Assembly (NCBI RefSeq): GCF_019048845.1
Contig: NZ_CP077426.1
Span: forward strand, 853,501 to 917,500
Direction: 5' to 3'
DNA: 64,000 nucleotides
Source: Vibrio mimicus
GTDB lineage: Bacteria > Pseudomonadota > Gammaproteobacteria > Enterobacterales > Vibrionaceae
Positions 18,600 to 26,721 of this stretch are shown here, one piece after another. The notes under the pieces were generated by a model. That model had not been told where the DNA came from and did not search any database. It was given only the letters and a program-made list of their open reading frames with translations. Each line of letters opens with the position of its first letter. Position 1 is the stretch's first letter. Position numbers and translations under genes: made by a program.

Positions 18600-19745
18600 A
18601 TGAAAATTCTGATTGATGAGAACATGCCTTACGCACAAGCGCTGTTTAGTCAGCTTGGCGAAGTGATCTTAAAACCTGGCCGTAACTTAACCGCCGATGA
18701 TCTGATTGATGTCGATGCCTTAATGATTCGCTCAGTCACCAAAGTCAATGAAGCTCTCCTTGCTAAAGCGAATCGCTTGAAGTTTGTGGGTACCGCGACC
18801 GCGGGTATGGACCATGTTGACCAAGCTCTGTTAGCAGAACGTGGCATCTTCTTCACGGCTGCTCCTGGCTGTAACAAAGTCGGTGTTGCGGAATACGTGT
18901 TCAGTGTGCTGATGGTACTGGCGCAGCAACAAGGCTTCTCGGTTTTCGATAAAACGGTAGGCATCATCGGTGCAGGTCAAGTCGGCAGCTATCTTGCGAA
19001 GAGTCTTTCTGGGATTGGCATGAAAGTGCTACTCAATGATCCGCCTAAGCAAGCACAAGGCGATGAGCGAGAATTTACCGAACTGGAAACCTTACTTAAA
19101 GAATCGGATGTGATCACTTTGCATACACCGATTACTCGCGATGGTGAGTGGCCGACCCATCATTTGATTGATGCAGCGATTCTTGAGCAATTACGTAGCG
19201 ATCAGATTTTGATTAATGCGGCGCGTGGTCCTGTGGTGGATAACGCGGCGCTTAAAGCGCGCTTGCAAAAAGGCGATGGTTTTACCGCCGTGCTAGATGT
19301 GTTTGAGTTTGAACCGCAAGTCGATATGGAATTGCTGCCGCTATTGGCATTTGCAACCCCGCATATTGCAGGTTATGGCCTTGAAGGTAAGGCGCGTGGC
19401 ACCACTATGATTTTTAACAGCTATTGCGAGTTTCTCGGTAATGCGCATTGTGCTAACCCAGCGAGCTTATTACCAAAAGCACCTGTGCCTATGGTGTACT
19501 TAGACCGGGCATGGGATGAAGAAACGCTGCATACGCTGACCCAAATTATTTACGATGTGCGTAAAGATGACGCACAGTTTCGCCGTGAGATTCACCAACC
19601 CGGAGCGTTTGACTTAATGCGCAAACACTATTGGGATAGACGTGAATACAGTGCGGTGACACTAGCTGGAGGTGCGGATTGCCATTTGGCACCTTTGGCT
19701 AAACTCGGTTTTCAAGTAGAGGTATGTGATGAGCCAACAATTTAA
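18600..19745 (+). CDS. pdxB: PdxB, erythronate-4-phosphate dehydrogenase
   Basis: A 381-residue D-2-hydroxyacid dehydrogenase that oxidises 4-phosphoerythronate, the second step of the DXP-dependent pyridoxal-5'-phosphate pathway. The NAD-binding loop [14 protein letters not shown] (about residue 120), the catalytic Arg in [10 protein letters not shown], and [14 protein letters not shown] with the active-site His are present. A C-terminal dimerisation domain specific to PdxB follows. The ATG at 18600 ([12 protein letters not shown]) aligns with the family start. The 3' end overlaps the next gene by 17 bp, as in the E. coli pdxB-usg operon. Confidence 0.96.
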   Translation: MKILIDENMPYAQALFSQLGEVILKPGRNLTADDLIDVDALMIRSVTKVNEALLAKANRLKFVGTATAGMDHVDQALLAERGIFFTAAPGCNKVGVAEYVFSVLMVLAQQQGFSVFDKTVGIIGAGQVGSYLAKSLSGIGMKVLLNDPPKQAQGDEREFTELETLLKESDVITLHTPITRDGEWPTHHLIDAAILEQLRSDQILINAARGPVVDNAALKARLQKGDGFTAVLDVFEFEPQVDMELLPLLAFATPHIAGYGLEGKARGTTMIFNSYCEFLGNAHCANPASLLPKAPVPMVYLDRAWDEETLHTLTQIIYDVRKDDAQFRREIHQPGAFDLMRKHYWDRREYSAVTLAGGADCHLAPLAKLGFQVEVCDEPTI

Positions 19746-20742
19746 TGTTGCCATTTTTGGCGCAACGGGCGCAGTAGGCGAAACCATGTTGGAAGTGCTG
19801 CAGGAGCGAGAGTTTCCTGTTGATGAGCTTTTCCTGCTGGCGAGTGAGCGCAGTGAGGGTAAAACCTATCGTTTCAACGGTAAGACGGTGCGTGTACAAA
19901 ATGTCGAAGAGTTTGACTGGTCACAAGTCCATATCGCGCTGTTTTCAGCTGGTGGTGAGCTTTCGGCTCATTGGGCTCCAATCGCTGCTGAAGCGGGTGT
20001 GGTCGTGATCGACAATACCTCGCACTTCCGTTACGACTACGATATTCCACTGGTGATTCCTGAAGTGAACCCTGAGGCAATTGCTGAGTTTCGTAATCGC
20101 AACATCATTGCTAACCCTAACTGCTCAACTATCCAGATGCTCGTGGCGCTAAAGCCGATTTACGATGCGGTGGGTATTGAGCGTATCAATGTGACGACTT
20201 ACCAATCAGTCTCTGGTGCGGGTAAAGCGGGGATTGATGAGCTAGCAGGTCAAACGGCTAAACTACTCAATGGCTATCCAGCGGAAACTAATACTTTTAG
20301 CCAGCAGATCGCGTTTAACTGTATTCCACAAATCGATCAGTTTATGGACAACGGTTATACCAAAGAAGAGATGAAGATGGTGTGGGAAACCCAGAAAATC
20401 TTCAATGATCCTTCCATCATGGTCAACCCAACGTGCGTACGTGTGCCGGTATTCTATGGTCATGCAGAAGCGGTGCATGTTGAGACGCGTGCTCCGATCG
20501 ATGCAGAGCAAGTGATGGACATGTTGGATCAAACCGATGGTATTGAGCTGTTCCGCGGCGCAGATTTCCCAACTCAAGTGCGTGATGCTGGTGGCAAAGA
20601 TCATGTATTGGTTGGCCGTGTGCGTAATGACATTAGCCATCACAGCGGTGTGAACCTGTGGGTAGTGGCTGATAACGTGCGTAAAGGTGCGGCAACCAAC
20701 GCGGTACAAATTGCAGAGCTGTTAGTGCGCGACTATTTCTAA
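19729..20742 (+). CDS. asd: Aspartate-semialdehyde dehydrogenase (Asd2/Usg type)
   Basis: A 337-residue protein of the ASADH family, which makes aspartate semialdehyde for lysine, threonine and methionine synthesis. The nucleotide loop [11 protein letters not shown] is at the N-terminus, catalytic Cys132 lies in NPNCSTIQ, and [11 protein letters not shown] and [11 protein letters not shown] carry the other active-site residues, so it looks catalytically competent. V. cholerae is known to carry two asd genes; this one sits where E. coli has usg. The ATG at 19729 is favoured over the GTG at 19726 by its spacing from AGAGG. Translation is coupled to pdxB. Confidence 0.93.
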   Translation: MSQQFNVAIFGATGAVGETMLEVLQEREFPVDELFLLASERSEGKTYRFNGKTVRVQNVEEFDWSQVHIALFSAGGELSAHWAPIAAEAGVVVIDNTSHFRYDYDIPLVIPEVNPEAIAEFRNRNIIANPNCSTIQMLVALKPIYDAVGIERINVTTYQSVSGAGKAGIDELAGQTAKLLNGYPAETNTFSQQIAFNCIPQIDQFMDNGYTKEEMKMVWETQKIFNDPSIMVNPTCVRVPVFYGHAEAVHVETRAPIDAEQVMDMLDQTDGIELFRGADFPTQVRDAGGKDHVLVGRVRNDISHHSGVNLWVVADNVRKGAATNAVQIAELLVRDYF

Positions 20743-20768
20743 GTAGCGCGACCCATAGCATAAGCAAT

Positions 20769-20795
20769 AAAAAACCCACCGCTTGGTGGGTTTTT
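20769..20795. terminator. Bidirectional terminator, asd / fur
   Basis: AAAAACCCACC-GCTT-GGTGGGTTTTT, a stem flanked by A-run and T-run on both strands, lies between two convergent 3' ends. Confidence 0.9.
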
Positions 20796-20815
20796 GCTAT
20801 TTGGTTACTAAGCAA

Positions 20816-21268
20816 TTATTTCTTTGGCTTATGAGCGTTAGGATTGTCTTTGCAATTGCCTTCGCTACCACATTTTCCATACAGATACAGGCTGTGGTTA
20901 GTCAGTTGTACATTGTATTTTTCAGCAATCTCTTTTTGACGTTGCTCGATCACATCGTCAGAAAACTCGATCACTTCACCACAGTCAAGACACACTAGGT
21001 GGTCGTGATGGTGTTGCGTTGAAAGTTCAAAAACTGACTTGCCGCCTTCAAAGTGGTGGCGTGTCACAATACCTGCATCATCAAATTGGTTGAGAACTCG
21101 GTACACTGTGGCAAGACCAATCTCTTCGCCGAGATCAATCAACTTTTTGTACAGCTCTTCAGCACTAATATGTTGGCACTCTGGCTGTTGTAAAACTTCT
21201 AAAATCTTAAGCCGTGGGAGGGTAACTTTAAGACCAGCATCCTTTAGCGCTTGGTTATTGTCTGACAT
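20816..21268 (-). CDS. fur: Fur, ferric uptake regulator
   Basis: A 150-residue iron-responsive repressor. It has an N-terminal winged helix (about residues 1-80, with LPRLKILEVLQ and GLATVYRVLNQFDDAGIV) and a C-terminal metal-binding dimerisation domain with HHHDH, CLDCG and a terminal CGSEGNC cysteine pair. The ATG at 21268 (MSDNNQALKDAG) is the family start and has AGGAAAG upstream; the open frame extends 36 codons further but that part lies in an ERIC-like repeat. Fur probably acts on the feo locus at 48034. Confidence 0.97.
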   Translation of the reverse strand: MSDNNQALKDAGLKVTLPRLKILEVLQQPECQHISAEELYKKLIDLGEEIGLATVYRVLNQFDDAGIVTRHHFEGGKSVFELSTQHHHDHLVCLDCGEVIEFSDDVIEQRQKEIAEKYNVQLTNHSLYLYGKCGSEGNCKDNPNAHKPKK

Positions 21269-21632
21269 ATACTTTCCTGTTGATGTTCTGCAGTGATACA
21301 TCCGTTCTACTTGAGGTTGCCATCGCATTGGCTGTGTTGCTAAACCCACTTTACGAGCTTCGTCGGTGAGTGTCACTCACTTGCCGTTTACCTGCATCTA
21401 AATTCGTTTGGGTATAACAGAAGTCAATGTTGCTCTGCATTATAGGTGAGTCACCGCGAACAATAAACCACGAACTTCAAGAGGTTAATGGGAAACCTGC
21501 AAAGTCGAGTCAAATCACTGAACAAAGTGCTCTTACCAGTTACAATTATTTAACAATGATGATGTGAATATACGGCAGCACTGGCTATCCATGCCAGTGA
21601 CTGTCTCAACCGAAGTCTAGGGCACTCAGGGT
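21269..21632. other. 364-bp gap: fur leader and DUF4442 upstream region
   Basis: The gap holds the fur ribosome-binding site (21272-21278), an ERIC-like repeat (21298-21416) and about 215 bp of AT-rich DNA ahead of the DUF4442 gene. The fur promoter must lie inside or beyond the repeat. I see no convincing gene in it. Confidence 0.6.
21298..21416 (+). repeat. Degenerate ERIC element in the fur 5' region (~119 bp)
   Basis: It aligns end to end with the intact ERIC at 9431-9557, same orientation. Shared blocks are CTACTTGA, ATTGGCT, AACCCA, then ACTCACTTGCCG, TACCTGCA and CGTTTGGGTATA. The centre is diverged and about 8 bp is missing. It begins about 30 bp upstream of the fur ATG. Confidence 0.7.
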
Positions 21633-22133
21633 ATGAATAAAACACTCTCTAAGCTTTATCAACCGAATATTGTGAAGTGGGCACTAAACTCTTGGCCTCC
21701 TTTTTGGGGTGCAGGAATCCATATTGACGCGATCAGTGCCGATTTTCGTGAAGTGACCATTCGTTTGAAATTGCGTTGGTGGAATAAAAACGCCAACCGG
21801 ACTCAATACGGTGGCAGTATTTTTTCACTGACCGATCCGGTTTATGCCTTGATGCTGATGGGAATATTGGGTGAGCGTTATTACGTGTGGGATAAAGAGG
21901 CGAGCATTAACTTTATTAAACCGGGTGATACCGATTTATTTGCAGAATTTCGCATAACTCAAGAGATGCTAGATTGGATCTTAGCGTCAACAGCAGAAGG
22001 TGATAAATGCTTTCCGGAGTTTATTGTGCATGTCAAAAATGCTCGTGGCGAAGTGGTTTCGGAAGTGCAGCGTAAACTGTATGTGCGCAAAAAACCGCAA
22101 TACCGCGAGAGTTCTATCGAGTGTATTGAGTGA
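21633..22133 (+). CDS. DUF4442 hotdog-fold protein
   Basis: A 166-residue protein of the DUF4442 family, which has a thioesterase-like hotdog fold. Visible family features are a central RTQYGGSIFSLTDPVYALM helix region and the INFIKPGDTDLFAEFRIT strand pair. A role in acyl-CoA or acyl-ACP hydrolysis is inferred from the fold only; the substrate is unknown. Its stop is 1 bp from the stop of the convergent LysR gene. It is the first gene of a block that separates fur from fldA, which are neighbours in E. coli. Confidence 0.82.
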   Translation: MNKTLSKLYQPNIVKWALNSWPPFWGAGIHIDAISADFREVTIRLKLRWWNKNANRTQYGGSIFSLTDPVYALMLMGILGERYYVWDKEASINFIKPGDTDLFAEFRITQEMLDWILASTAEGDKCFPEFIVHVKNARGEVVSEVQRKLYVRKKPQYRESSIECIE

Positions 22134-22134
22134 G

Positions 22135-23013
22135 TTAGAGACTCTGATGGCGGCATAACGCAATCCAAGCTTCTGCTGTTTTTGAAACATAACGTTCACG
22201 ATGCCAAACCACGCCCAAACGCCAATCTATGGCGGGTGTGGTAGGGTAGATTAATACGCCATCTCCTTGAATCCTTTGACAAAGTGGAGCAGGAAGAAAG
22301 CACACGCCAACCCCGCTTTTGACTAATGCGACCAAAAAATCCCACTGGCTACTGCGTGCGGCGACTTGTGGCGTATAGCCCGCAGCTTGGCAACAGGTAT
22401 GAATGTGGTCACTTAGAGTAAATTCATGGGTAAACAGATAGAAAGGCTCTTGGCTGATCTGCGCCCAAGTAAGTGTGGTGAGTGCTCGCCAGCGAGGAAT
22501 ATCGGGGACCACGGCAAAAATAGGGTAGTGATCGAGGGCAACCGTATTAAGATCGGGATGCTGATTAGGAGAAAGCATGGTCACCGCCACGTCAATCTCG
22601 CCATCCAGAATGGCTTGCTCTATTTTGCGTCCGCCATATTCGACCACGGTTAATTCGACATTGGGATAAGTCTGGCGATACTGACGGAATAATCGTGCGT
22701 AAACATGCCCCACCATAGGCGGAATACCCAAACGTAAATGCCCGCGCTGTAACTGATTAAGGTCAGTCAGTTCGGCTTCCAATTGCTGCATCTGGGTCAA
22801 AATTTGCAGAGCTCTTTGGTAGACAATTTCTCCCGCTTCGGTCAGCCAAAAACGTCGGCCTTCTCGATGCAATAGCGGCTGTTCTAACTCCTGCTCCAAA
22901 TTACGGATCATCTTACTGATGGTAGGCTGGGTCACAAACAGGCGTTCAGACGCTTTGGTAAAACTTTGTTGATTGATTAATTCAACGAAGTAGCGCAGAG
23001 CCCGGATATCCAT
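22135..23013 (-). CDS. LysR-type regulator next to cidAB
   Basis: A 292-residue LysR-family activator/repressor. The N-terminal winged HTH (about residues 1-60) contains ALRYFVELINQQSFTKASERL and VTQPTISKMIRNLEQELE; a periplasmic-binding-protein-like effector domain fills residues 90-290. It is divergent from cidA with 114 bp between the starts, and that gap contains an ATGCC-N5-GGCAT dyad of LysR type. In other bacteria CidR activates cidAB in response to acetate or pyruvate overflow; the same role is inferred here. Confidence 0.88.
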   Translation of the reverse strand: MDIRALRYFVELINQQSFTKASERLFVTQPTISKMIRNLEQELEQPLLHREGRRFWLTEAGEIVYQRALQILTQMQQLEAELTDLNQLQRGHLRLGIPPMVGHVYARLFRQYRQTYPNVELTVVEYGGRKIEQAILDGEIDVAVTMLSPNQHPDLNTVALDHYPIFAVVPDIPRWRALTTLTWAQISQEPFYLFTHEFTLSDHIHTCCQAAGYTPQVAARSSQWDFLVALVKSGVGVCFLPAPLCQRIQGDGVLIYPTTPAIDWRLGVVWHRERYVSKTAEAWIALCRHQSL

Positions 23014-23027
23014 GTGTTACCTCTTAT

Positions 23028-23042
23028 ATGCCTAAATGGCAT
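23028..23042. promoter_or_regulatory. LysR-type operator between the regulator and cidA
   Basis: Perfect dyad ATGCC-TAAAT-GGCAT with the T-N11-A form of LysR operators, 15 bp upstream of the regulator's start codon and 86 bp upstream of cidA. Confidence 0.6.
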
Positions 23043-23127
23043 GAATTTGATAAATTTAAGTCATTTTATGCTTGATTTAACCCAGAATACAATGTGACTT
23101 AGTTCTCATTGTTTTAAGGCAATTTCC

Positions 23128-23550
23128 ATGCAATCGCTCAAGCATAGCCTGTTGATCATTATTCAAGTAGCACTCCTATCACTGATTTGGTTTTTCTCCG
23201 ATTGGTTGGTCACTCAGTTTCATTTGCCTTTACCAGCGAATCTAACGGGTCTGCTGCTTTTGCTACTTCTTGTTGTGATTAAAGTGGTGAATGTGGAATG
23301 GTTCCGCCGTGGGGCTAGTTGGCTATTGGCAGAAATGCTGCTGTTTTTTGTGCCAGCCGTAGTGGCGGTGGTGAATTACCAAGATTTGATGCGCCAAGAA
23401 GGGATGAAAATAGGTGTGGTGCTCGTGGCAAGTACCATTTTGGTGATCGCTTCTACTGCTTGGGTCGTCGATAAAATGCATCGGGTAGAGCTGGTTTTAG
23501 CCAGACGTAAACGCCACCAGATAGCGCTGGCGCGCAGTGTGGAGAAGTAG
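23128..23550 (+). CDS. cidA: CidA/LrgA family holin-like protein
   Basis: A 140-residue inner-membrane protein with four hydrophobic helices and a positively charged C-terminus (RRKRHQ). PLPANLTGLLLLLLLV and LLAEMLLFFVPAVVAVVNY are CidA/LrgA hallmarks. In staphylococci these proteins modulate murein hydrolase activity and programmed lysis; more recent work links LrgAB-type pairs to pyruvate transport. It is followed by cidB after 5 bp and is controlled, by inference, by the divergent LysR protein. Confidence 0.9.
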   Translation: MQSLKHSLLIIIQVALLSLIWFFSDWLVTQFHLPLPANLTGLLLLLLLVVIKVVNVEWFRRGASWLLAEMLLFFVPAVVAVVNYQDLMRQEGMKIGVVLVASTILVIASTAWVVDKMHRVELVLARRKRHQIALARSVEK

Positions 23551-23555
23551 AACAT

Positions 23556-24245
23556 ATGTCGACTTCATTACTTAGCCTTTTCTGTTTTCTACTCACTTTA
23601 CTTTTTTACTACGCGAGTAAATTTCTTTATCGGCGTAAACGCAGTTTGCTGCTGATGCCCCTGCTATTGGCTCCGCTTCTATTGGTCGCGGTAGTGATGC
23701 TTTTCCACATTCCATATCAAGCCTATATGGCCGATGCACATTGGTTATTGTGGTTACTCGGTCCTGCAACCGTGGCTTTTGCGGTTCCGGTTTACGATAA
23801 CCGAGCCTTATTGCGTCAGCATTGGTTATCGCTGTCGGTTGGTGTGATGGTGTCTGTGTTAGTCGCGATCTCAAGCACGGTTTTGCTAGCGCGTTGGCTC
23901 AACCTACCTGAGTTGTTACAACGCAGTCTGGCTATGCGTTCGATCACGACTCCTTTTGCCGTTGAGGCCACCAAATCAATTGGTGGGCAAAGTGACTTAA
24001 CCGCACTGTTTGTGGTGTTGACGGGTGTGATAGGAATGGCAGTGGGTGAGGTGATCCTCACCGTACTTTCTATTCGCTCTCGCTTGGGGAAAGGGGCTAG
24101 CTTGGGGGCTTCAGCTCATGGGGCAGGCACTGCAAAAGCTTATCAAATTGGTAATTCAGAAGGAGTGGTGTCAAGCGTTGTGATGATGCTGGCGGGCATG
24201 GTGACTGTGGTGATTGCCCCTTGGGTGGGACTCTGGTTCTGGTAA
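23556..24245 (+). CDS. cidB: CidB/LrgB family membrane protein
   Basis: A 229-residue polytopic membrane protein, the obligate partner of CidA. The conserved GPATVAFAVPVYDNRALL, RSITTPFAVEATKSIGG and GASAHGAGTAKAYQIG segments are present. It is co-transcribed with cidA (5-bp gap) and ends at a bidirectional terminator shared with fldA. Whether the pair acts as a holin/antiholin or as a small-acid transporter cannot be decided from sequence. Confidence 0.92.
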   Translation: MSTSLLSLFCFLLTLLFYYASKFLYRRKRSLLLMPLLLAPLLLVAVVMLFHIPYQAYMADAHWLLWLLGPATVAFAVPVYDNRALLRQHWLSLSVGVMVSVLVAISSTVLLARWLNLPELLQRSLAMRSITTPFAVEATKSIGGQSDLTALFVVLTGVIGMAVGEVILTVLSIRSRLGKGASLGASAHGAGTAKAYQIGNSEGVVSSVVMMLAGMVTVVIAPWVGLWFW

Positions 24246-24272
24246 TTTTGGGGATTGGGCGAATTCACAGAT

Positions 24273-24304
24273 AAAAAAATCCCCTGTAGGTCAGGGGATT
24301 TTTT
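24273..24304. terminator. Bidirectional terminator, cidB / fldA
   Basis: AAAAAAATCCCCTG-TAGGT-CAGGGGATTTTTT, with A/T-runs suited to both directions, between convergent genes. Confidence 0.9.
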
Positions 24305-24320
24305 AGTTTAATACTGAAAA

Positions 24321-24848
24321 TTAGTCTTCAAGTTCAGCGAGACACATCTCTTCATAAACTTGGTTAACCCATTTGGTTACGCGTTGTTCAGTCAGTTCTG
24401 GTTGGCGATCTTCATCGATACACAGACCGACAAAGTGGTTTTCATCAACCAGAGCTTTAGATGCTTCGAACTCGTAGCCTTCTGTTGGCCAGTGACCGAC
24501 AATCGTCGCGCCCTTAGCTTGAATTATGTCACGAACAGTGCCCATCGCATCACAGAAGTACTCTGCGTAATCTTCTTGGTCGCCACAACCAAAAATAGCC
24601 ACAAGCTTAGTTGAGAAATCAATGGCTTCCAGCTCAGGGAAAAAATCGTCCCAGTCACACTGTGCTTCACCGTAATACCAAGTTGGGATGCCCAACAACA
24701 GCAGGTCGAAGTTATTGATGTCTTCTTTGCTGCTTTTGGCAATATCTTGTACGTGAACCAGTTTTTTACCGAGTTGTTTTTGAATCATCTTTGCAATTGC
24801 TTCGGTGTTGCCGGTGTCGCTGCCAAAGAAGATACCTACACTTGCCAT
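24321..24848 (-). CDS. fldA: FldA, flavodoxin 1
   Basis: A 175-residue long-chain flavodoxin. FFGSDTGNTEAIAKMI is the FMN phosphate loop; PTWYYGEAQCDWDDF and GCGDQEDYAEYFCDAMG are the two isoalloxazine-contacting loops. It is a low-potential electron donor for enzymes such as IspG, IspH and BioB. The DUF2788 gene ends upstream and ybfF, seqA lie beyond, as around fldA in E. coli. fur, the usual neighbour, is displaced by the cid block. Confidence 0.97.
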   Translation of the reverse strand: MASVGIFFGSDTGNTEAIAKMIQKQLGKKLVHVQDIAKSSKEDINNFDLLLLGIPTWYYGEAQCDWDDFFPELEAIDFSTKLVAIFGCGDQEDYAEYFCDAMGTVRDIIQAKGATIVGHWPTEGYEFEASKALVDENHFVGLCIDEDRQPELTEQRVTKWVNQVYEEMCLAELED

Positions 24849-24893
24849 AGAGTCATTACCTTTAGATTGTTATGTTGCGAAGCCTTGTTGAGC

Positions 24894-25115
24894 TTAACCT
24901 AGCCCACTGCCTTCCCAAGTCAATTGAATTATGCCTTTGGCGACAAAGCCTGCGCACCCTAAAAAGAGAACTAACCACACAATACGACGCCCGAAAGCCG
25001 GAACATTGCCTTGTTTCAACACATCTTTAATTGCCATGCCGATCAGGAAAAAGATCGAAGCAAACAGCAGATCGAGTCCCACCGACTCCAACATGTTCAT
25101 ATAGTCGTAAAGCAT
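24894..25115 (-). CDS. DUF2788 small membrane protein
   Basis: A 73-residue protein with two predicted transmembrane helices (about residues 14-33 and 45-66) linked by a basic loop (KQGNVPAFGRR). It fits the DUF2788 family, found next to fldA and ybfF in vibrios. No function is known. It starts with an ATG preceded by AAGGAAT and lies 45 bp upstream of fldA, so the two may share a transcript. Confidence 0.82.
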   Translation of the reverse strand: MLYDYMNMLESVGLDLLFASIFFLIGMAIKDVLKQGNVPAFGRRIVWLVLFLGCAGFVAKGIIQLTWEGSGLG

Positions 25116-25195
25116 GATATTCCTTTATGCCAAATTGCTTGCGCGCACTATACCACTGTTATTCGACAAAGTTAATGCGCCGAATGTTTCTCAAT

Positions 25196-25984
25196 TCACA
25201 CTTGTTTGTCGGGTGCGGGAGCATCAATAAACTTGCGTATGGCACGCAGCACTTCAGCCGGTTTCTCCGCATGTAACCAGTGGCCAGTGTTGGCAATGAC
25301 ATGGGCTTTCGCTTGGCTAAATTGGGCTTGAACCATAGGCTGATGTTGTGCCGTGAGATAATCGGAATCTGCACCTTTGATAAACAGGGTTGGAATTCGG
25401 CATTTGGCGATAATGTCCCAACCCAGAATTTCCGCATAATGTGCTTTCAAAGCAGCAACATTGAAACGCCATGTCATCACGTTCTGATCCGACATCAAAG
25501 ATTTGCCGAGAAATTGGCGTACACCGTCCATTTCAATATGTTGAGCAAGAATCGACATCACTTCGCTGCGCGATGTTGGTTTCTGCGCTAAAACGGCATC
25601 TAGTCCGGCAAACACATTATCGTGACGACGTTGGGTATAAGCGACGGGCGACATGTCCAAAACCACTAATTGGCGAATCTTGGGTGCGGCGATATCAGCT
25701 AATTTCATCGCCACTTTGCCACCCATGGAGTGACCAATTACGATGACAGAAGTGAGATTGAGATGCTCAAGTAACTGATTCACATCTTGCGCCATAAGAT
25801 CATAATTGTGTTCATCATTGTGGAAAGAAAGCCCGTGGTTACGGAGATCCAGACTCAGTACCTGATGATCGTTTTTTAGATCGCGAGCAAGCAAGCCAAG
25901 GTTATCTAAGCTGCCGAATAGACCGTGGATCAGAACAACTGTCTGTCCATTGCCCTCTAGTTTGTAATTTAGAAGTGCTGACAT
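25196..25984 (-). CDS. ybfF: YbfF-type alpha/beta-hydrolase esterase
   Basis: A 262-residue alpha/beta hydrolase. IHGLFGSLDNLG supplies the oxyanion-hole region, GHSMGGKVAM (about residues 84-93) the nucleophilic Ser, and NTGHWLHAEKP the catalytic His. E. coli YbfF is an esterase active on short acyl esters and acyl-CoA, and its gene is likewise divergent from seqA. The natural substrate is uncertain. Confidence 0.92.
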   Translation of the reverse strand: MSALLNYKLEGNGQTVVLIHGLFGSLDNLGLLARDLKNDHQVLSLDLRNHGLSFHNDEHNYDLMAQDVNQLLEHLNLTSVIVIGHSMGGKVAMKLADIAAPKIRQLVVLDMSPVAYTQRRHDNVFAGLDAVLAQKPTSRSEVMSILAQHIEMDGVRQFLGKSLMSDQNVMTWRFNVAALKAHYAEILGWDIIAKCRIPTLFIKGADSDYLTAQHQPMVQAQFSQAKAHVIANTGHWLHAEKPAEVLRAIRKFIDAPAPDKQV

Positions 25985-26076
25985 TTTATCTTATTAGTGA
26001 TTGGTTTAACGTAGAGTCTCAGTAAAGATCTCGCTATAATCCCCGAAAGTTTAAACATAGAGATTGTGAAAAGCGA

Positions 26077-26613
26077 ATGAAAACAATTGAGGTTGATGAG
26101 GATCTATACCGTTACATTGCGAGCCAGACTCTGCATATTGGTGAAAGTGCCTCCGATATTTTGCGTCGTCTTCTCAATGTGGATGGTAGTGAGTTAGCCA
26201 CTGCTACACCTGTTGTTGAGCCAAAAGGCATTGTGGTGAGCAAAGACGCAGCGTTAGATACCAAAATTGATGGTGTGAAAGAAATGCGTTCACTGCTGAT
26301 TTCCGATGAATTTGCAGGCCTGAAAAATGCGATCGATCGCTTTATGATGGTGCTGTCTACTCTTCATCGCATCGACTCTGCGAGCTTTTCTGAAGCGACT
26401 ATGGTGAAAGGCCGTAAGCGCGTTTATTTTGCTGACAATGAACAGACTTTGTTAGCCAGTGGGCAAACCACTAAGCCGAAAGCGATTCCAAATACACCGT
26501 TTTGGGTGATCACTAATAACAATACCAGCCGTAAGCAACAAATGGTGGAGCAGGTGATGGTACGCATGGGCTTCCCAAGCGACATTATTGAGAAAGTTAC
26601 CCACTCTATTTGA
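26077..26613 (+). CDS. seqA: SeqA, negative modulator of replication initiation
   Basis: A 178-residue protein that binds hemimethylated GATC sites, sequesters oriC and limits re-initiation. The N-terminal oligomerisation segment MKTIEVDEDLYRYIASQT and the C-terminal DNA-binding domain with KGRKRVYFADNE and ITNNNTSRKQQMVEQVMVRMG are conserved. seqA followed by pgm is the enterobacterial order, but here a terminator-like hairpin separates them. Confidence 0.97.
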   Translation: MKTIEVDEDLYRYIASQTLHIGESASDILRRLLNVDGSELATATPVVEPKGIVVSKDAALDTKIDGVKEMRSLLISDEFAGLKNAIDRFMMVLSTLHRIDSASFSEATMVKGRKRVYFADNEQTLLASGQTTKPKAIPNTPFWVITNNNTSRKQQMVEQVMVRMGFPSDIIEKVTHSI

Positions 26614-26648
26614 TTTTTGCTGATTACAGCCAAAAACTCTGATTCAAG

Positions 26649-26693
26649 CCTCATAATGCGTAGCGTTACGCCGTTATTATGGGGTTTTATTTT
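26649..26693 (+). terminator. Terminator between seqA and pgm
   Basis: CCTCATAAT (26649-26657) pairs with ATTATGGGG (26676-26684) around an inner CGTA-GCGT-TACG helix, followed by TTTTATTTT. It implies that pgm can be transcribed separately from seqA. Confidence 0.65.
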
Positions 26694-26721
26694 ATGTGAA
26701 ATTTAAAGAAAGGATGTCACT

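Noticed and set aside
21269..21376. 36-codon N-terminal extension of fur
   Set aside because: It translates part of an ERIC-like repeat; the conserved MSDNNQALKDAG start has its own Shine-Dalgarno.
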